Below, piece after piece: positions 42,253 through 51,627 of a stretch of DNA of 64,000 nucleotides. Each line of letters begins with the position of its first letter. The stretch's first letter is position 1. The translations under genes and the position numbers were made by a program. Origin of the DNA: Streptomyces sp. 840.1 (GTDB lineage Bacteria > Actinomycetota > Actinomycetes > Streptomycetales > Streptomycetaceae); assembly GCF_003751445.1 (NCBI RefSeq), contig NZ_RJUU01000001.1, forward strand, positions 1,121,001 to 1,185,000. Direction: 5' to 3'. Below the pieces are notes generated by a model. It was not told the DNA's origin and made no database searches. It saw only the letters and a list, made by a program, of their open reading frames with translations.

Positions 42253-42392
42253 GACGTACGACTACCCTCCCCGTCAGCAAAAACCGATGCCCCATGGGGA
42301 GCGTAGGAGATGACGCCTCCTCAATCACCCATTTCGGTGAGTGTTGTAACAAATCCCTCAAAGGTGTTTTCTCGGGCGATACGGTCACCCTC

Positions 42393-43754
42393 ATGCCTGT
42401 CGACACCGTGTCCCTGAGCGGCTGGGGCCGTACCGCCCCGACGACCGCGCTGCGCTTTCGCCCCGGCAGTTACGAGGAGGCCGCAGCGACGGTGCGCGGC
42501 TGCGGGCCCCGTGGCTCGATCGCGCGCGGGCTGGGCCGGGCGCACGGCGACTCGGCGCAGAACGCGGGGGGCTCCGTCCTCGACATGACGGCGCTGAACC
42601 GCGTCCGGGCCTTCGACGCCGGGACCGGTGAGGTGGTGTGCGAGGCGGGTGTGAGCCTGCACCGGCTGCTGGAGGTGCTGCTTCCGCTCGGCTGGTTCCT
42701 GCCGGTGACGCCGGGCAGCCGGTACATCACGGTGGGCGGCGCGATCGGCTCCGACGTCCACGGTGACAACCACCGCGCGGCGGGCTCCTTCTCCCGCCAT
42801 GTCACGGGGTTCGAACTGCTCACCGCCGACGGCGGCATCCGTACGGTCCGGCCCGGCACCCCGCTCTTCGACGCGACCACGGGCGGCATGGGGCTGACCG
42901 GGGTGATTCTCTCGGCCACGCTCCGGTTCCATCGCGTCGAGACGTCCCTGATGTCCGTCGACACCGAACGGGCCGCCGATCTGGACGACCTGATGGCCCG
43001 TCTCGCCACGGACGGCGACCGCCACCGCTACGCGTCCGCCTGGGTCGACCTGACCGCGCGCGGCCGGGCGACGGGCCGGGGCGTCCTGACCCGGGGGGAG
43101 CACGCCCCCTTGGACGCACTCCCGGCGCACGCCCGGCGCGCACCGCTCTCCTTCCGCCCCGGCCAACTGCCCCCCGCGCACTCGCTCGTACCGGACCTCG
43201 TCCCCGGCGGGCTGCTCGGCCGCACCTCCGCAGCCGCCCTGGCCGAGCTCCGCTTCCGCAGGGCGCCCCGGTCCCGCACGGGCGAACTGCGCCGGATCGC
43301 CGCCTTCTTCCACCCGCTGGACGCCGCGCCGCGCCGCAGCCCGGTCCACGGGCGCGGCGGTTTCGTGCACTACGAGTTCGCCGTCGGCCACGGTCAGGGG
43401 GAGACGCTGCACCGGATCGTCCGGCAGATCTCGCAGCGCCGCTGCCCCGCGCGCCTCGCCGCGCTCCGGCGCTTCGGCGCGGGCGATCCCGGCTGGCTGT
43501 CCTTCCCGCTGCCCGGCTGGGCGCTGTCCCTCGACCTGCCGGCCGCCCTGCCGGGGCTGGCCCGCTTCCTCGACGGCCTGGACGAGGAGGTGGCGGCCGC
43601 GGGCGGCCGGGTCTGCCTGACGAACGACTCCCGGATGCGCCCGGACGTGCTGGCCGCGATGTACCCGCGGCTGGACGACTTCCGTTCGCTGCGTGCCGAG
43701 TCCGACCCGGACGGCGCGTTCAGATCGGACCTCTCGCGCCGGCTGTCGCTCTGA
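42393..43754 (+). CDS. DprE1-like FAD-linked oxidase
   Basis: A 453-residue VAO-type flavoprotein closely resembling decaprenylphosphoryl-beta-D-ribose 2-oxidase. The FAD domain shows GLGRAHGDSAQNAGG (47-60), TPGSRYITVGGAIGSDVHGDNH and the ALO-type C-terminus. At the site of the benzothiazinone-reactive Cys387 of the mycobacterial enzyme (PGWNICVDF) this protein has PGWALSLDL with Ser379. The ATG at 42393 has no RBS; a leaderless transcript is possible. A DprE2-like gene follows 63 bp later, so the two probably epimerise a prenyl-phosphate pentose for an envelope polymer. Confidence 0.88.
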   Translation: MPVDTVSLSGWGRTAPTTALRFRPGSYEEAAATVRGCGPRGSIARGLGRAHGDSAQNAGGSVLDMTALNRVRAFDAGTGEVVCEAGVSLHRLLEVLLPLGWFLPVTPGSRYITVGGAIGSDVHGDNHRAAGSFSRHVTGFELLTADGGIRTVRPGTPLFDATTGGMGLTGVILSATLRFHRVETSLMSVDTERAADLDDLMARLATDGDRHRYASAWVDLTARGRATGRGVLTRGEHAPLDALPAHARRAPLSFRPGQLPPAHSLVPDLVPGGLLGRTSAAALAELRFRRAPRSRTGELRRIAAFFHPLDAAPRRSPVHGRGGFVHYEFAVGHGQGETLHRIVRQISQRRCPARLAALRRFGAGDPGWLSFPLPGWALSLDLPAALPGLARFLDGLDEEVAAAGGRVCLTNDSRMRPDVLAAMYPRLDDFRSLRAESDPDGAFRSDLSRRLSL

Positions 43755-43817
43755 CGGACACCCCGGCCCGGCTCCCTGTTACCCCCGGCTTCTCCCCCTC
43801 CCCCAAGGAGCGTTTCC

Positions 43818-44597
43818 GTGAAGGATGCCTTCGGTGCCCCGCAGTCCTTGCTCGTCCTCGGCGGCACGTCGGAGATCGGGCTCGCCACCGCCCGTCGCCT
43901 GATCGCCTGCCGTACCCGCACGGTCTGGCTGGCCGGGCGCCCCTCCCCGGCCCTGGAGTCGGCGGCGGCCGAGCTGCGCGGGCGCGGCGCCTACGTCCGC
44001 ACCGTGGACTTCGACGCGCTGGACACCGAGTCGCACGAGACCACCCTCGGCAAGATCTTCACCGAGGGCGACATCGACATGGTGCTGCTCGCCTTCGGTA
44101 TCCCCGGCGACCAGGAACGCGACGAGGAGGAGCCGCTCTCGGCGGTCCGGGTCGCCCAGACGAACTACACCGGGGCCGTCTCCGCCGGGCTGGTGTGCGC
44201 CGGCGCACTCCAGGCGCAGGGGCACGGCTCGCTGGTGGTGCTGTCGTCGGTGGCAGGGGAGCGCGCCCGGCGTGCGGACTTCATCTACGGGTCGAGCAAG
44301 GCGGGCCTGGACGCCTTCGCCCAGGGGCTCGGAGACGCGCTGCACGGGACGGGCGTGCATGTGATGGTCGTACGCCCCGGTCCCGTACAGGCGCCCGGTA
44401 CGGCGGCCGAGGCGCCTCTCGCGACGATCCCGTTCACCCGTACGCCCCTGGTGACCACGCCCGACGCGGTCGCGGCGGCGATCGTGACGGGTCTGCGCCG
44501 GCGCTCGGAGACGGTGTGGGTGCCCGGGGCGCTGCGGGCGGTGATGTCGGCGCTGCGGCATGTGCCGCGCCCGCTGTTCCGCCGCCTGCCGGTCTGA
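43818..44597 (+). CDS. DprE2-like SDR oxidoreductase
   Basis: A 259-residue short-chain dehydrogenase: cofactor loop LGGTSEIG, NxAG replaced by FGIPGD, and catalytic residues in LSSVAGERARRADFIYGSSKAG (Ser, Tyr, Lys). The overall pattern is that of decaprenylphospho-beta-D-erythro-pentofuranosid-2-ulose 2-reductase, the partner of DprE1. AAGGAG precedes the GTG start. It would reduce the keto-sugar made by the upstream oxidase to the arabino-epimer. Confidence 0.87.
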   Translation: MKDAFGAPQSLLVLGGTSEIGLATARRLIACRTRTVWLAGRPSPALESAAAELRGRGAYVRTVDFDALDTESHETTLGKIFTEGDIDMVLLAFGIPGDQERDEEEPLSAVRVAQTNYTGAVSAGLVCAGALQAQGHGSLVVLSSVAGERARRADFIYGSSKAGLDAFAQGLGDALHGTGVHVMVVRPGPVQAPGTAAEAPLATIPFTRTPLVTTPDAVAAAIVTGLRRRSETVWVPGALRAVMSALRHVPRPLFRRLPV

Positions 44598-44628
44598 CCC
44601 GGGGCCGGGGGCCGGGGGGCCGCCGGGG

Positions 44629-45219
44629 TCAGGGGTGGAGCGAGGGCGTGTCCACGGAGCTGCCGCTCTGCGCGGGGAGGGCGGCAGCCCCGCCGCCCGT
44701 CGCGAACGGGAACTCGTTGATCTTGCGCCAGACGCTGTCCGAGCCCTGCTCGTACAGCGCGAAGGAACCGCAGGTCCAGGCGGCCTCGTAGTCGCCCAGC
44801 TCGGCGTACGCCCGGTCCATCGCCTCTTCGGAGATGTCGTGGGCCACGGTCACGTGCGGGTGGTACGGGAACTGGAGCTCGCGCACCAGCGGACCCGAGG
44901 CGTCCCGGACCCGCTTCTGCAGCCAGGAGCAGGCCGAGGCGCCCTCGACGACCTGGACGAAGACGACCGGCGACAGCGGGCGGAAGGTGCCCGTGCCGGA
45001 CAGCCGCATCGGGAAGGGGCGGCCACCGGACGCGATCTTGGCGAGGTGCGCCTCGATCGCGGGCAGGTGGGCCGCCTCCGCCTCGGTCGGCGGAAGGAGG
45101 GTGACGTGGGTGGGAATGCCATGTGCGGCAGGGTCCCCGAAGCTCGCGCGCCGCTGCTGGAGCAGGCTGCCGTAGGGCTCCGGGACCGCGATCGAAACGC
45201 CGAGCGTTACGGTCCCCAC
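44629..45219 (-). CDS. 2'-5' RNA ligase family protein (2H phosphoesterase)
   Basis: A 196-residue protein with two HxT motifs, HVTLL and HVTVA, about 80 residues apart, the hallmark of 2H phosphoesterases (LigT/CPDase). The GTG start at 45219 follows GAGGAG. The C-terminal 20 residues are low-complexity. It may act on cyclic phosphodiesters of nucleotides or RNA. It is convergent with the DprE2-like gene. Confidence 0.85.
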   Translation of the reverse strand: MGTVTLGVSIAVPEPYGSLLQQRRASFGDPAAHGIPTHVTLLPPTEAEAAHLPAIEAHLAKIASGGRPFPMRLSGTGTFRPLSPVVFVQVVEGASACSWLQKRVRDASGPLVRELQFPYHPHVTVAHDISEEAMDRAYAELGDYEAAWTCGSFALYEQGSDSVWRKINEFPFATGGGAAALPAQSGSSVDTPSLHP

Positions 45220-45325
45220 GTCGTTCTCCTCAATCCTCGATGGTCTGTTTTCAGCCACTGACGGCCGCAAGCTTCACGCCGCCAGTGTGCCGCCTGTGAA
45301 GGTGGTACCGCCAGGGTCCTTGGAC

Positions 45326-46339
45326 TCAGTGCTTCGCGGGCAGAAGACCCATGCGGTCGTACGTCCGCGCCAGGGTCTCGGCGGCGACGGCCCTGGCCTT
45401 CTCCGCTCCCTTGGCCAGGATGGAGTCCAGCGTCTCGGTGTCGTCGAGATATTCCTGGGTGCGGGTGCGGAACGGTGTGACGAAGTCGACCATGACCTCG
45501 GCGAGGTCGGTCTTCAGCGCACCGTAGCCCTTGCCCTCGTACTTCTGCTCCAGATCCGCGACGGGTGTGTTGGTGAGGGTGGAGTAGATGGTCAGCAGAT
45601 TGCTGATGCCGGGCTTCTCCGCCTGGTCGAAGCGGATCACCGTGTCGGTGTCGGTGATCGCGCTCTTCACCTTCTTGGCGGTGGCCTTCGGCTCGTCCAG
45701 GAGGTTGATCAGGCCCTTCGGGGTGGCCGCCGACTTGCTCATCTTCGACGACGGGTCCTGGAGGTCGTAGATCTTCGCCGTCTCCTTGAGGATGTACGGG
45801 TCCGGCACGGTGAAGGTGTCGCCGTAGGTGCCGTTGAACCGCTCCGCGAGGTTCCGGGTCAGCTCCAGGTGCTGGCGCTGGTCCTCGCCGACCGGGACCT
45901 GGTCGGCCTGGTAGAGCAGGATGTCGGCGACCATCAGCATCGGGTAGGTGAAGAGTCCGACGGTGGTGCGGTCGGCGCCCTGCTTGGCGGACTTGTCCTT
46001 GAACTGCGTCATCCGGGCCGCCTCACCGAAACCGGCCAGGCAGTTCATGACCCAGCCGAGCTGGGCGTGCTCGGGGACATGGCTCTGGACGAAGAGCGTG
46101 CAGCGGTCCGGGTCGACCCCGGCGGCGAGCAGCTGGGCGACGGCGAGCCGGGTGTTGGCGCGCAGTGCCGCAGGGTCCTGCGGCACGGTGATCGCGTGCA
46201 GGTCGACGACCATGTAAAAGGCGTCGTGGGACTCCTGCAGGGCCACCCACTGGCGGACCGCGCCGAGGTAGTTGCCGAGGTGGAACGAGCCTGCGGTGGG
46301 CTGGATTCCGGAGAGCACACGGGGACGTTCAGAGGCCAT
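45326..46339 (-). CDS. trpS: Tryptophanyl-tRNA synthetase
   Basis: A 337-residue class I aminoacyl-tRNA synthetase. The HIGH-equivalent is HLGN at residues 20-23 ([17 protein letters not shown]), the KMSKS loop is complete (SSKMSKS), and VDLHAIT and [25 protein letters not shown] are the substrate and ATP regions. It charges tRNA-Trp. The ATG at 46339 is preferred; another in-frame ATG lies 9 bases upstream, and neither has a strong RBS. Streptomyces often have two TrpRS genes, one giving indolmycin resistance; I cannot assign which this is from sequence alone. Confidence 0.95.
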   Translation of the reverse strand: MASERPRVLSGIQPTAGSFHLGNYLGAVRQWVALQESHDAFYMVVDLHAITVPQDPAALRANTRLAVAQLLAAGVDPDRCTLFVQSHVPEHAQLGWVMNCLAGFGEAARMTQFKDKSAKQGADRTTVGLFTYPMLMVADILLYQADQVPVGEDQRQHLELTRNLAERFNGTYGDTFTVPDPYILKETAKIYDLQDPSSKMSKSAATPKGLINLLDEPKATAKKVKSAITDTDTVIRFDQAEKPGISNLLTIYSTLTNTPVADLEQKYEGKGYGALKTDLAEVMVDFVTPFRTRTQEYLDDTETLDSILAKGAEKARAVAAETLARTYDRMGLLPAKH

Positions 46340-46576
46340 AGAAATCATTGTCTCAGGTACGGAACCGATCTCGGGCAGCCGGTGTATGAAAGGTGTGAGG
46401 ACGCGGGAGGGGGCTCTGCGGCCGGGCCGGAAGAGGTGCCGCGCCGTCGATGACGAGGGTGCGGGCCGGCCGTGGCTGTTGCGGACCGCGGCGAAATGAG
46501 ACCAGGAACACAGTCCGCCCGGCCGGACGGCTGCGTGCGGCGTCCGGGGCGCGGTGGCTCCCGCGGCGGGGCCGCG

Positions 46577-47083
46577 TCAGCGGCTGACCGGCTCCTGAGC
46601 CGGTGCGGACCCGCACTCCATCAGCAACTGGCTCCCGCGCGGGCCGACCGGGCGAAAGCCCGCCTTGCTCCACGCCCGGACGGCCCGCTGGTTGGAAGCC
46701 TCGGGATCGACGGTCACCCGTTCCCATCCCACGACGGTGAGAAGGTGCCGGACGAGGGCGCGGGCGGCGTCGGGGCCGTGGCCCCGGCCCTGTGCGTGAG
46801 GCAGCAACACCATGTCGATGCCGCCTTCGCGGGGGCCGGCGGGGACGTACTGGGCGTAACCCACGGGGCCGGCGCTGTCGAGGACCAGGAACGAGGCCAC
46901 CGCGGGGCGCCGCCTCCCGACGTACTTGGCGGCCACTTCCTCGCGCGTGAGCGGCTGTCCGCCCCAGTTGCGTACGAACTCGGGGTCCGCGAACCACCCG
47001 GCAAGCAACGACAGGTGATCCTCAGTGGCGGGGACGAGCAGGACAGCCTCGCCCGCGATGCCGCCCTCCGGCGTGTCCGTCAT
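46577..47083 (-). CDS. GNAT-family N-acetyltransferase (AAC(6')-like fold)
   Basis: A 168-residue acetyltransferase. The sequence WFADPEFVRNWGGQPLTREEVAAKYVGRRRP and GPVGYAQYV, GIDMVLLPHAQGRGHGPDAARALVRHL (acetyl-CoA loop QGRGHG) and VDPEASNQRAVRAWSKAGF are GNAT motifs like those of aminoglycoside 6'-acetyltransferases and RimJ/RimL. The ATG at 47083 follows GAGGGG. The substrate is unknown; antibiotic resistance cannot be inferred safely. The 237 bp between it and trpS show no gene or clear signal. Confidence 0.86.
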   Translation of the reverse strand: MTDTPEGGIAGEAVLLVPATEDHLSLLAGWFADPEFVRNWGGQPLTREEVAAKYVGRRRPAVASFLVLDSAGPVGYAQYVPAGPREGGIDMVLLPHAQGRGHGPDAARALVRHLLTVVGWERVTVDPEASNQRAVRAWSKAGFRPVGPRGSQLLMECGSAPAQEPVSR

Positions 47084-47236
47084 GCATGCCGCCCCTCTTC
47101 GTGCGCGTGTCCGCCCATCGTTCCAGCGCGGGGGTCCGCGCGGGCGCGCCGTGAACGGGAGGTTTCCTCGTGGGCGATCCGACCGACGATAGAAAGTGGG
47201 CACACCAACCCGATCCGCACGACGAACGGAGATCCC

Positions 47237-48442
47237 GTGTCGACCACGGAAAACGCCATCGCCTCCGCCGATGCGCACAGCGCGCACAACTATCATCCGC
47301 TGCCCGTCGTCGTCGCGACGGCGGAGGGCGCCTGGATGACGGATGTCGAGGGGCGGCGCTACCTCGACATGCTCGCCGGCTACTCGGCGCTCAACTTCGG
47401 CCACGGCAACCGCCGTCTGATCGACGCGGCCAAGGCGCAGCTGGAGCGGGTGACGCTGACCTCGCGGGCCTTCCACCACGACCGCTTCGCCGAGTTCTGT
47501 ACGCGGCTGGCGGAGCTGTGCGGCATGGAGATGGTGCTGCCGATGAACACCGGCGCGGAGGCCGTCGAGACCGCGGTGAAGACCGCCCGCAAGTGGGGCT
47601 ACCGGGTCAAGGGCGTCCCGGACGGGATGGCGAAGATCATCGTCGCCTCGGACAACTTCCACGGCCGGACGACGACGGTCATCAGCTTCTCCACGGACCA
47701 CGAGGCCCGTGCGGACTTCGGCCCGTACACACCGGGGTTCGAGATCGTGCCGTACGGGGATCTGACCGCGCTGCGGGAGGCGATGACGGAGAACACCGTG
47801 GCGGTGCTCCTCGAACCGATCCAGGGCGAGGCCGGGGTGCTGGTGCCGCCTCCCGGCTACCTGCCCGGGGTCCGGGAGCTGACCCGCGAGCGGAACGTGC
47901 TGTTCATCGCGGATGAGATCCAGTCGGGTCTGGGCCGGACCGGGAAGACGTTCGCGTGCGAGCACGAGGGCGTCGTGCCGGACATGTACGTGCTCGGCAA
48001 GGCGCTGGGCGGCGGCGTCGTGCCGGTGTCGGCCGTGGTGTCGTCGGCGGCGGTGCTGGGGGTGTACCGGCCCGGGGAGCACGGGTCGACGTTCGGCGGG
48101 AATCCGCTGGCGTGCGCGGTGGCGCTGGAGGTCATCGCGATGCTGCGCACCGGTGAGTTCCAGCAGCGGGCAACGGAGTTGGGCGACCACCTCCACCAGG
48201 AGCTGGGGCTGCTGGTGGGCGGCGGAGCGGTGGAGGCGGTGCGGGGGCGCGGGCTCTGGGCGGGCGTCGACATCGAGCCCGGCCACGGCACGGGCCGGGA
48301 GATCTCCGAGAAGCTGATGGGCCGCCGGGTGCTGGTGAAGGACACCCACGGCTCGACGATCCGGATCGCACCGCCGCTGGTGATCAGCAAGGAGGACCTG
48401 GACTGGGGCCTGGAGCAACTCCGCGAGGTCCTGCGCGGCTGA
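47237..48442 (+). CDS. rocD: Ornithine--oxo-acid transaminase
   Basis: A 401-residue class III aminotransferase. The PLP lysine is Lys255 (LGKALGGG), the PLP-contacting Asp226 is in LFIADEIQSGLGRTG, and the N-terminal HNYHPLPVV plus LAGYSALNFGHGN motifs are specific to ornithine aminotransferases. It converts ornithine and 2-oxoglutarate to glutamate semialdehyde and glutamate in arginine catabolism. The GTG at 47237 has CGGAG upstream; a much longer open frame upstream is not coding. It is monocistronic with a hairpin after the stop. Confidence 0.93.
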   Translation: MSTTENAIASADAHSAHNYHPLPVVVATAEGAWMTDVEGRRYLDMLAGYSALNFGHGNRRLIDAAKAQLERVTLTSRAFHHDRFAEFCTRLAELCGMEMVLPMNTGAEAVETAVKTARKWGYRVKGVPDGMAKIIVASDNFHGRTTTVISFSTDHEARADFGPYTPGFEIVPYGDLTALREAMTENTVAVLLEPIQGEAGVLVPPPGYLPGVRELTRERNVLFIADEIQSGLGRTGKTFACEHEGVVPDMYVLGKALGGGVVPVSAVVSSAAVLGVYRPGEHGSTFGGNPLACAVALEVIAMLRTGEFQQRATELGDHLHQELGLLVGGGAVEAVRGRGLWAGVDIEPGHGTGREISEKLMGRRVLVKDTHGSTIRIAPPLVISKEDLDWGLEQLREVLRG

Positions 48443-48457
48443 GACGGCAGCGGCCCA

Positions 48458-48482
48458 CCCCGGCCGACGCGGCCGGCCGGGG
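48458..48482 (+). terminator. Hairpin after rocD
   Basis: CCCCGGCCG and CGGCCGGGG form a perfect 9-bp stem around a 7-nt loop, 16 bp after the rocD stop codon. No U-tract follows. Confidence 0.5.
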
Positions 48483-48512
48483 CGGTCGCAGCCGCCCAGT
48501 AGAGTCCCGGGT

Positions 48513-49397
48513 GTGCTTCTGGGGATGATCTGCGCGCTCGGTTCTGCGGTCTGCTTCGGCACGGCCTCCGTCCTTCAGGCCGTCGCCGCGCGGGCCGCGG
48601 CCGAGCCCGGATCCGGTGCGGGGGTCGATCCGGCGCTGCTGCTGCGAGCCCTGCGGCAGTGGCGTTACGTCGCCGGGCTCGCCCTGGACGGCCTCGGCTT
48701 CGTCTTCCAGATCATCGCCCTGCGCTCGCTGCCCATCTACGCGGTGGGCGCGGCACTCGCCGCAAGTCTCGCCGTCACCGCGGTCGTCGCCGCCCGCCTG
48801 CTCCAGGTCCGGCTGAGCGGCACCGAGTGGACGGCCGTCGCCGTGGTCTGCGCGGGCCTGGGCATGCTGGGCCTCGCCTCCGGCGGCGAGGGCCATCTGT
48901 CCGGCTCGGACGCGCTGCGCTGGTCGATGCTCGGGGTGGCGGTCGCCGTCCTGCTGATCGGCACGGCGGCGGGCCGGCTGCCGGAGCGGGCCCGCGCCCT
49001 GGTCCTGGGGCTCGGCGCGGGCTGCGGCTTCGGGGTGGTGGAGGTCGCGGTCCGGCTCATCGACGACGTCTCACCGGCCGCGCTGCTGTCCAACCCGGCC
49101 ACGTACGCGCTGCTGGTGGGCGGCGGTTCGGCGTTCCTGCTGCTGACCTCGGCGCTGCAACGTGGCTCGGTGACGACGGCGACCGCCGGAATGGTCCTGG
49201 GCGAGACGATCGGGCCCGCCCTCGTGGGCGTCATCTGGCTCGGGGACCGCACCCGCGAGGGGCTCGGCTGGCTGGCGGTCACCGGCTTCGCGGTGGCCGT
49301 CGCGGGCGCCCTGGCCCTCGCCCGCTTCGGCGAGGCCCCGGCACAGGACGCGCCCGGGGACACACCGGACGACGCGACTGTGGTGCACCCGGGGTAG
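48513..49397 (+). CDS. DMT-superfamily (EamA-like) membrane transporter
   Basis: A 294-residue protein with nine or ten hydrophobic segments arranged as an inverted repeat typical of the drug/metabolite transporter superfamily: GMICALGSAVCFGTASVLQAVAARAAA at the start and TATAGMVLGETIGPALVGVIWLGDRTREG late in the chain. The start is a GTG at 48513 with only weak upstream purines. It may export a small metabolite; the substrate is unknown. Confidence 0.85.
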   Translation: MLLGMICALGSAVCFGTASVLQAVAARAAAEPGSGAGVDPALLLRALRQWRYVAGLALDGLGFVFQIIALRSLPIYAVGAALAASLAVTAVVAARLLQVRLSGTEWTAVAVVCAGLGMLGLASGGEGHLSGSDALRWSMLGVAVAVLLIGTAAGRLPERARALVLGLGAGCGFGVVEVAVRLIDDVSPAALLSNPATYALLVGGGSAFLLLTSALQRGSVTTATAGMVLGETIGPALVGVIWLGDRTREGLGWLAVTGFAVAVAGALALARFGEAPAQDAPGDTPDDATVVHPG

Positions 49398-49570
49398 GAC
49401 CGGCGACAGCTGCCCCCCTCCCCCCCCTCCGGCCACGGGCTCGGGCGGCCGTCGCAGCAGGACCTCGCAGCCGACCGCGTGGGTGAGGGGGACGAGTTCC
49501 CGTGGGGGGCGCGCACCGTGCCCGGCCAGGAACGGCACCGGGGTTGACGGCGTTCGCGACGCGGCCGGGG

Positions 49571-49915
49571 CTACCCGGAGAACGCGGTCGTGAAGGGCAG
49601 CGGGGTGTCCAGGAGCCAGGTGGCCGAGGCCGCTCCGCCGGTGCAGGCTGTCGCCCACCCCGCCCAGGCGCGCCCGGACAGTTCCCTGGCGGCCCCGGCG
49701 GCCTCGGAGCCGAGGATCACGCCGCACATGAGGGACAGGAACAGGTCGCCCCAAACGACCGGCGGGAGGCCGATGACGAGCCACCCGCCCGCGCATGCCG
49801 CCAGCGCGGCCGCCATGTACGCCCAGGGAGTGGTGCGGGTCGCCGTCGTCGCCGGGCGCCGGCGGTGGATCAGGATCACGATGATCTGCGCGAGTGCGGC
49901 CGCTATGGCGATCAC
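49571..49915 (-). CDS. Small hypothetical membrane protein
   Basis: A 114-residue protein with three or four predicted membrane segments (IAIAAALAQIIVILIH, WAYMAAALAACAGGWLVIGLPPVVW, LFLSLMCGVILGSEAAGAA, AWAGWATACTGGAAS). The GTG at 49915 is preceded by GGGGAG, which supports expression and this start. No family is recognised. It stands alone between the DMT gene and the MocR gene; the 259 bp upstream of it show no other gene. Confidence 0.6.
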   Translation of the reverse strand: MIAIAAALAQIIVILIHRRRPATTATRTTPWAYMAAALAACAGGWLVIGLPPVVWGDLFLSLMCGVILGSEAAGAARELSGRAWAGWATACTGGAASATWLLDTPLPFTTAFSG

Positions 49916-50174
49916 GTCTGTACTCCCCTGTTCGGAGCCCCGGTTCGGAGCAGGGGGACGGCCCGGCGGCGCGCATGGGCGCATGAGCGCCGCCCCTCGT
50001 CGCGGCACCACGGACACGTCACGCCCGTTCCGCAGAGGGGTGTTTATGTGGGGGCCAAGACTACGATCCCGGGCAAGACCACCGCGAAGGGGGGTAAACG
50101 ACGTGCCTGCCGTCGAATCGGATGGTGCGGATCGATTCCTGTACGCCGGGGCGGTGGGCGGGGGTTGCCGCCGC

Positions 50175-51566
50175 TCACGCGACGGGGGCGGGGGTGTGGG
50201 TTCCGGTCGCGCCGTGGGCGAGCGCCTGTTCCGCCCGCGCGAGTCTGCGGATCGCCCGGGTCAGCTGCCCCGGAGGGAGCGTGTACGGGAGCCGGATATT
50301 GCGTTCGAACGCGCCCCCGACCCCGAATCGCGGCCCGGCCGCGATGGCCACCCCGTGGTCGGGTGCCACGGCCGCCAGCCGCGAACCGATGGGGCCGGGA
50401 AAGCTCGCCCAGAGCGTCACACCGCCGGCGGGTTGCGGAGCGTCGACGTGCGGCAGGTACGCGGCGAGCGCCTGCCGCAGGGCGTCGCGCTGCGAGCTGA
50501 GCTGGCGCAGCGCGTCCGGCCGCCGGGTGCGGTGCTCGTTCAGGAGGACGGCTGAGGCGAGTTGCTCGACGACGGGGGTCCCGAGGTCCGTCGCGGGACG
50601 GACCCTTTCGACCCGCTCCAGGAGAGAGGGGACCGCGCGGATCCAGCCGATGCGCAGGCCGCCCCAGACACTCTTGGACACCGAACCGACGCTGACGGCC
50701 GCCGGCATGTGCAGCGCGAAGGGTTCGGGGCTCGGAACGTCCAGGGCCAGATCGGCCATCGTCTCGTCGATGACCGTGAGGCACCCGAGCCCGAGCCGGC
50801 TACGCACGCTCGTCGGCATGCACATACCGGTCGGGTTGTGGAAGTCCGGGATGAGGTAGGCCAGGTTCGCGGTCCGTCCTGCCGCTCGGAGCTGTTCGGT
50901 GTCCCAGCCGGAGGACGTCACGGCGACGGGGAGGAGCCGGGCCCGCGCCTGGATGAACGCCGTGATCGCGTGCGGGTACGTCGGATGGTCGACGAGGACC
51001 CTGTCGCGCGGCGACACGAGTACCCGGGTCAGCAGGGCGAGCGCGTGCTGCGCGCCGCTGGTGATCAGGATGTGGTCGGGCCGGGTGGGCAGCCCCCGCC
51101 GCTCGTACCAGTGGGCGACCGCTTCACGCAGTTCCGCGGTGCCGTACCGGTCGTATCCGTGCCGCTCGAAGTGTCGCGGCAGTTGTTCGAGCGCGGTCGC
51201 GAACGCGGAGTGCAGTACCTCCACGGGCGCCGCCGGTGCGGCGAAGGACAGGTCGACGGTCTCCGCGTCGGTCCCGGCCGGGCGCTCGGGCGGGGCGCCG
51301 CCGGGCAGTCGTACGGTCGCCCTGGTACGGGCCTGCGTGGCGAGGTACCCGTGCTCGACCAGCGTCCGAAAAGCCGTCCCGACGGTGGTTCTGCTGGTGT
51401 CGAGCACGGTCGCGAGGTCGCGTTCGCTCGGCAGGGCAGCACCGAGGGACAGCCGTCCGTCCAGGATGAGCAGACGCATCTTGTCGGAGAGGCGCTGGTG
51501 TGCGGGGCCGGGCCCCTCCCGCCAGGCCCCGAGCATCCGGGCCACGGCGTGCGAGCTGATCTTCAC
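50175..51566 (-). CDS. MocR/GntR-family regulator with aminotransferase domain
   Basis: A 463-residue fusion of an N-terminal GntR winged helix (LSDKMRLLILDGRLSLGAALPSERDLATVLDTSRTTVGTAFRTLVEHGYL) and a fold-type I aminotransferase domain with the PLP lysine in SVSKSVWGGLRIGW. MocR proteins sense PLP or amines. It is divergent from a YczE-like membrane gene, a well-known MocR partner. The ATG at 51566 lies close to the operator-like repeats in the shared 61-bp promoter, so it should control both genes. Confidence 0.9.
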   Translation of the reverse strand: MKISSHAVARMLGAWREGPGPAHQRLSDKMRLLILDGRLSLGAALPSERDLATVLDTSRTTVGTAFRTLVEHGYLATQARTRATVRLPGGAPPERPAGTDAETVDLSFAAPAAPVEVLHSAFATALEQLPRHFERHGYDRYGTAELREAVAHWYERRGLPTRPDHILITSGAQHALALLTRVLVSPRDRVLVDHPTYPHAITAFIQARARLLPVAVTSSGWDTEQLRAAGRTANLAYLIPDFHNPTGMCMPTSVRSRLGLGCLTVIDETMADLALDVPSPEPFALHMPAAVSVGSVSKSVWGGLRIGWIRAVPSLLERVERVRPATDLGTPVVEQLASAVLLNEHRTRRPDALRQLSSQRDALRQALAAYLPHVDAPQPAGGVTLWASFPGPIGSRLAAVAPDHGVAIAAGPRFGVGGAFERNIRLPYTLPPGQLTRAIRRLARAEQALAHGATGTHTPAPVA

Positions 51567-51567
51567 C

Positions 51568-51609
51568 GGACCAGCCTAATCAATCTGGCTATGGAATCCC
51601 GGTCCAGAT
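51568..51609. promoter_or_regulatory. Candidate MocR operator between regulator and yczE-like gene
   Basis: GGACCAG (51568-51574) and GGTCCAG (51601-51607) are near-identical direct repeats; ATCTGG (51583-51588) is inverted with respect to CCAGAT (51604-51609). Mixed direct and inverted half-sites are typical of MocR targets. Confidence 0.45.
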
Positions 51610-51627
51610 GGTCGGGACACTCGCCGC

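Noticed and set aside
46340..46576. Possible tRNA or small gene in the gap between trpS and the GNAT gene
   Set aside because: No cloverleaf-like sequence, RBS-start pair or coding pattern was found; the open frames there are extensions of neighbours.
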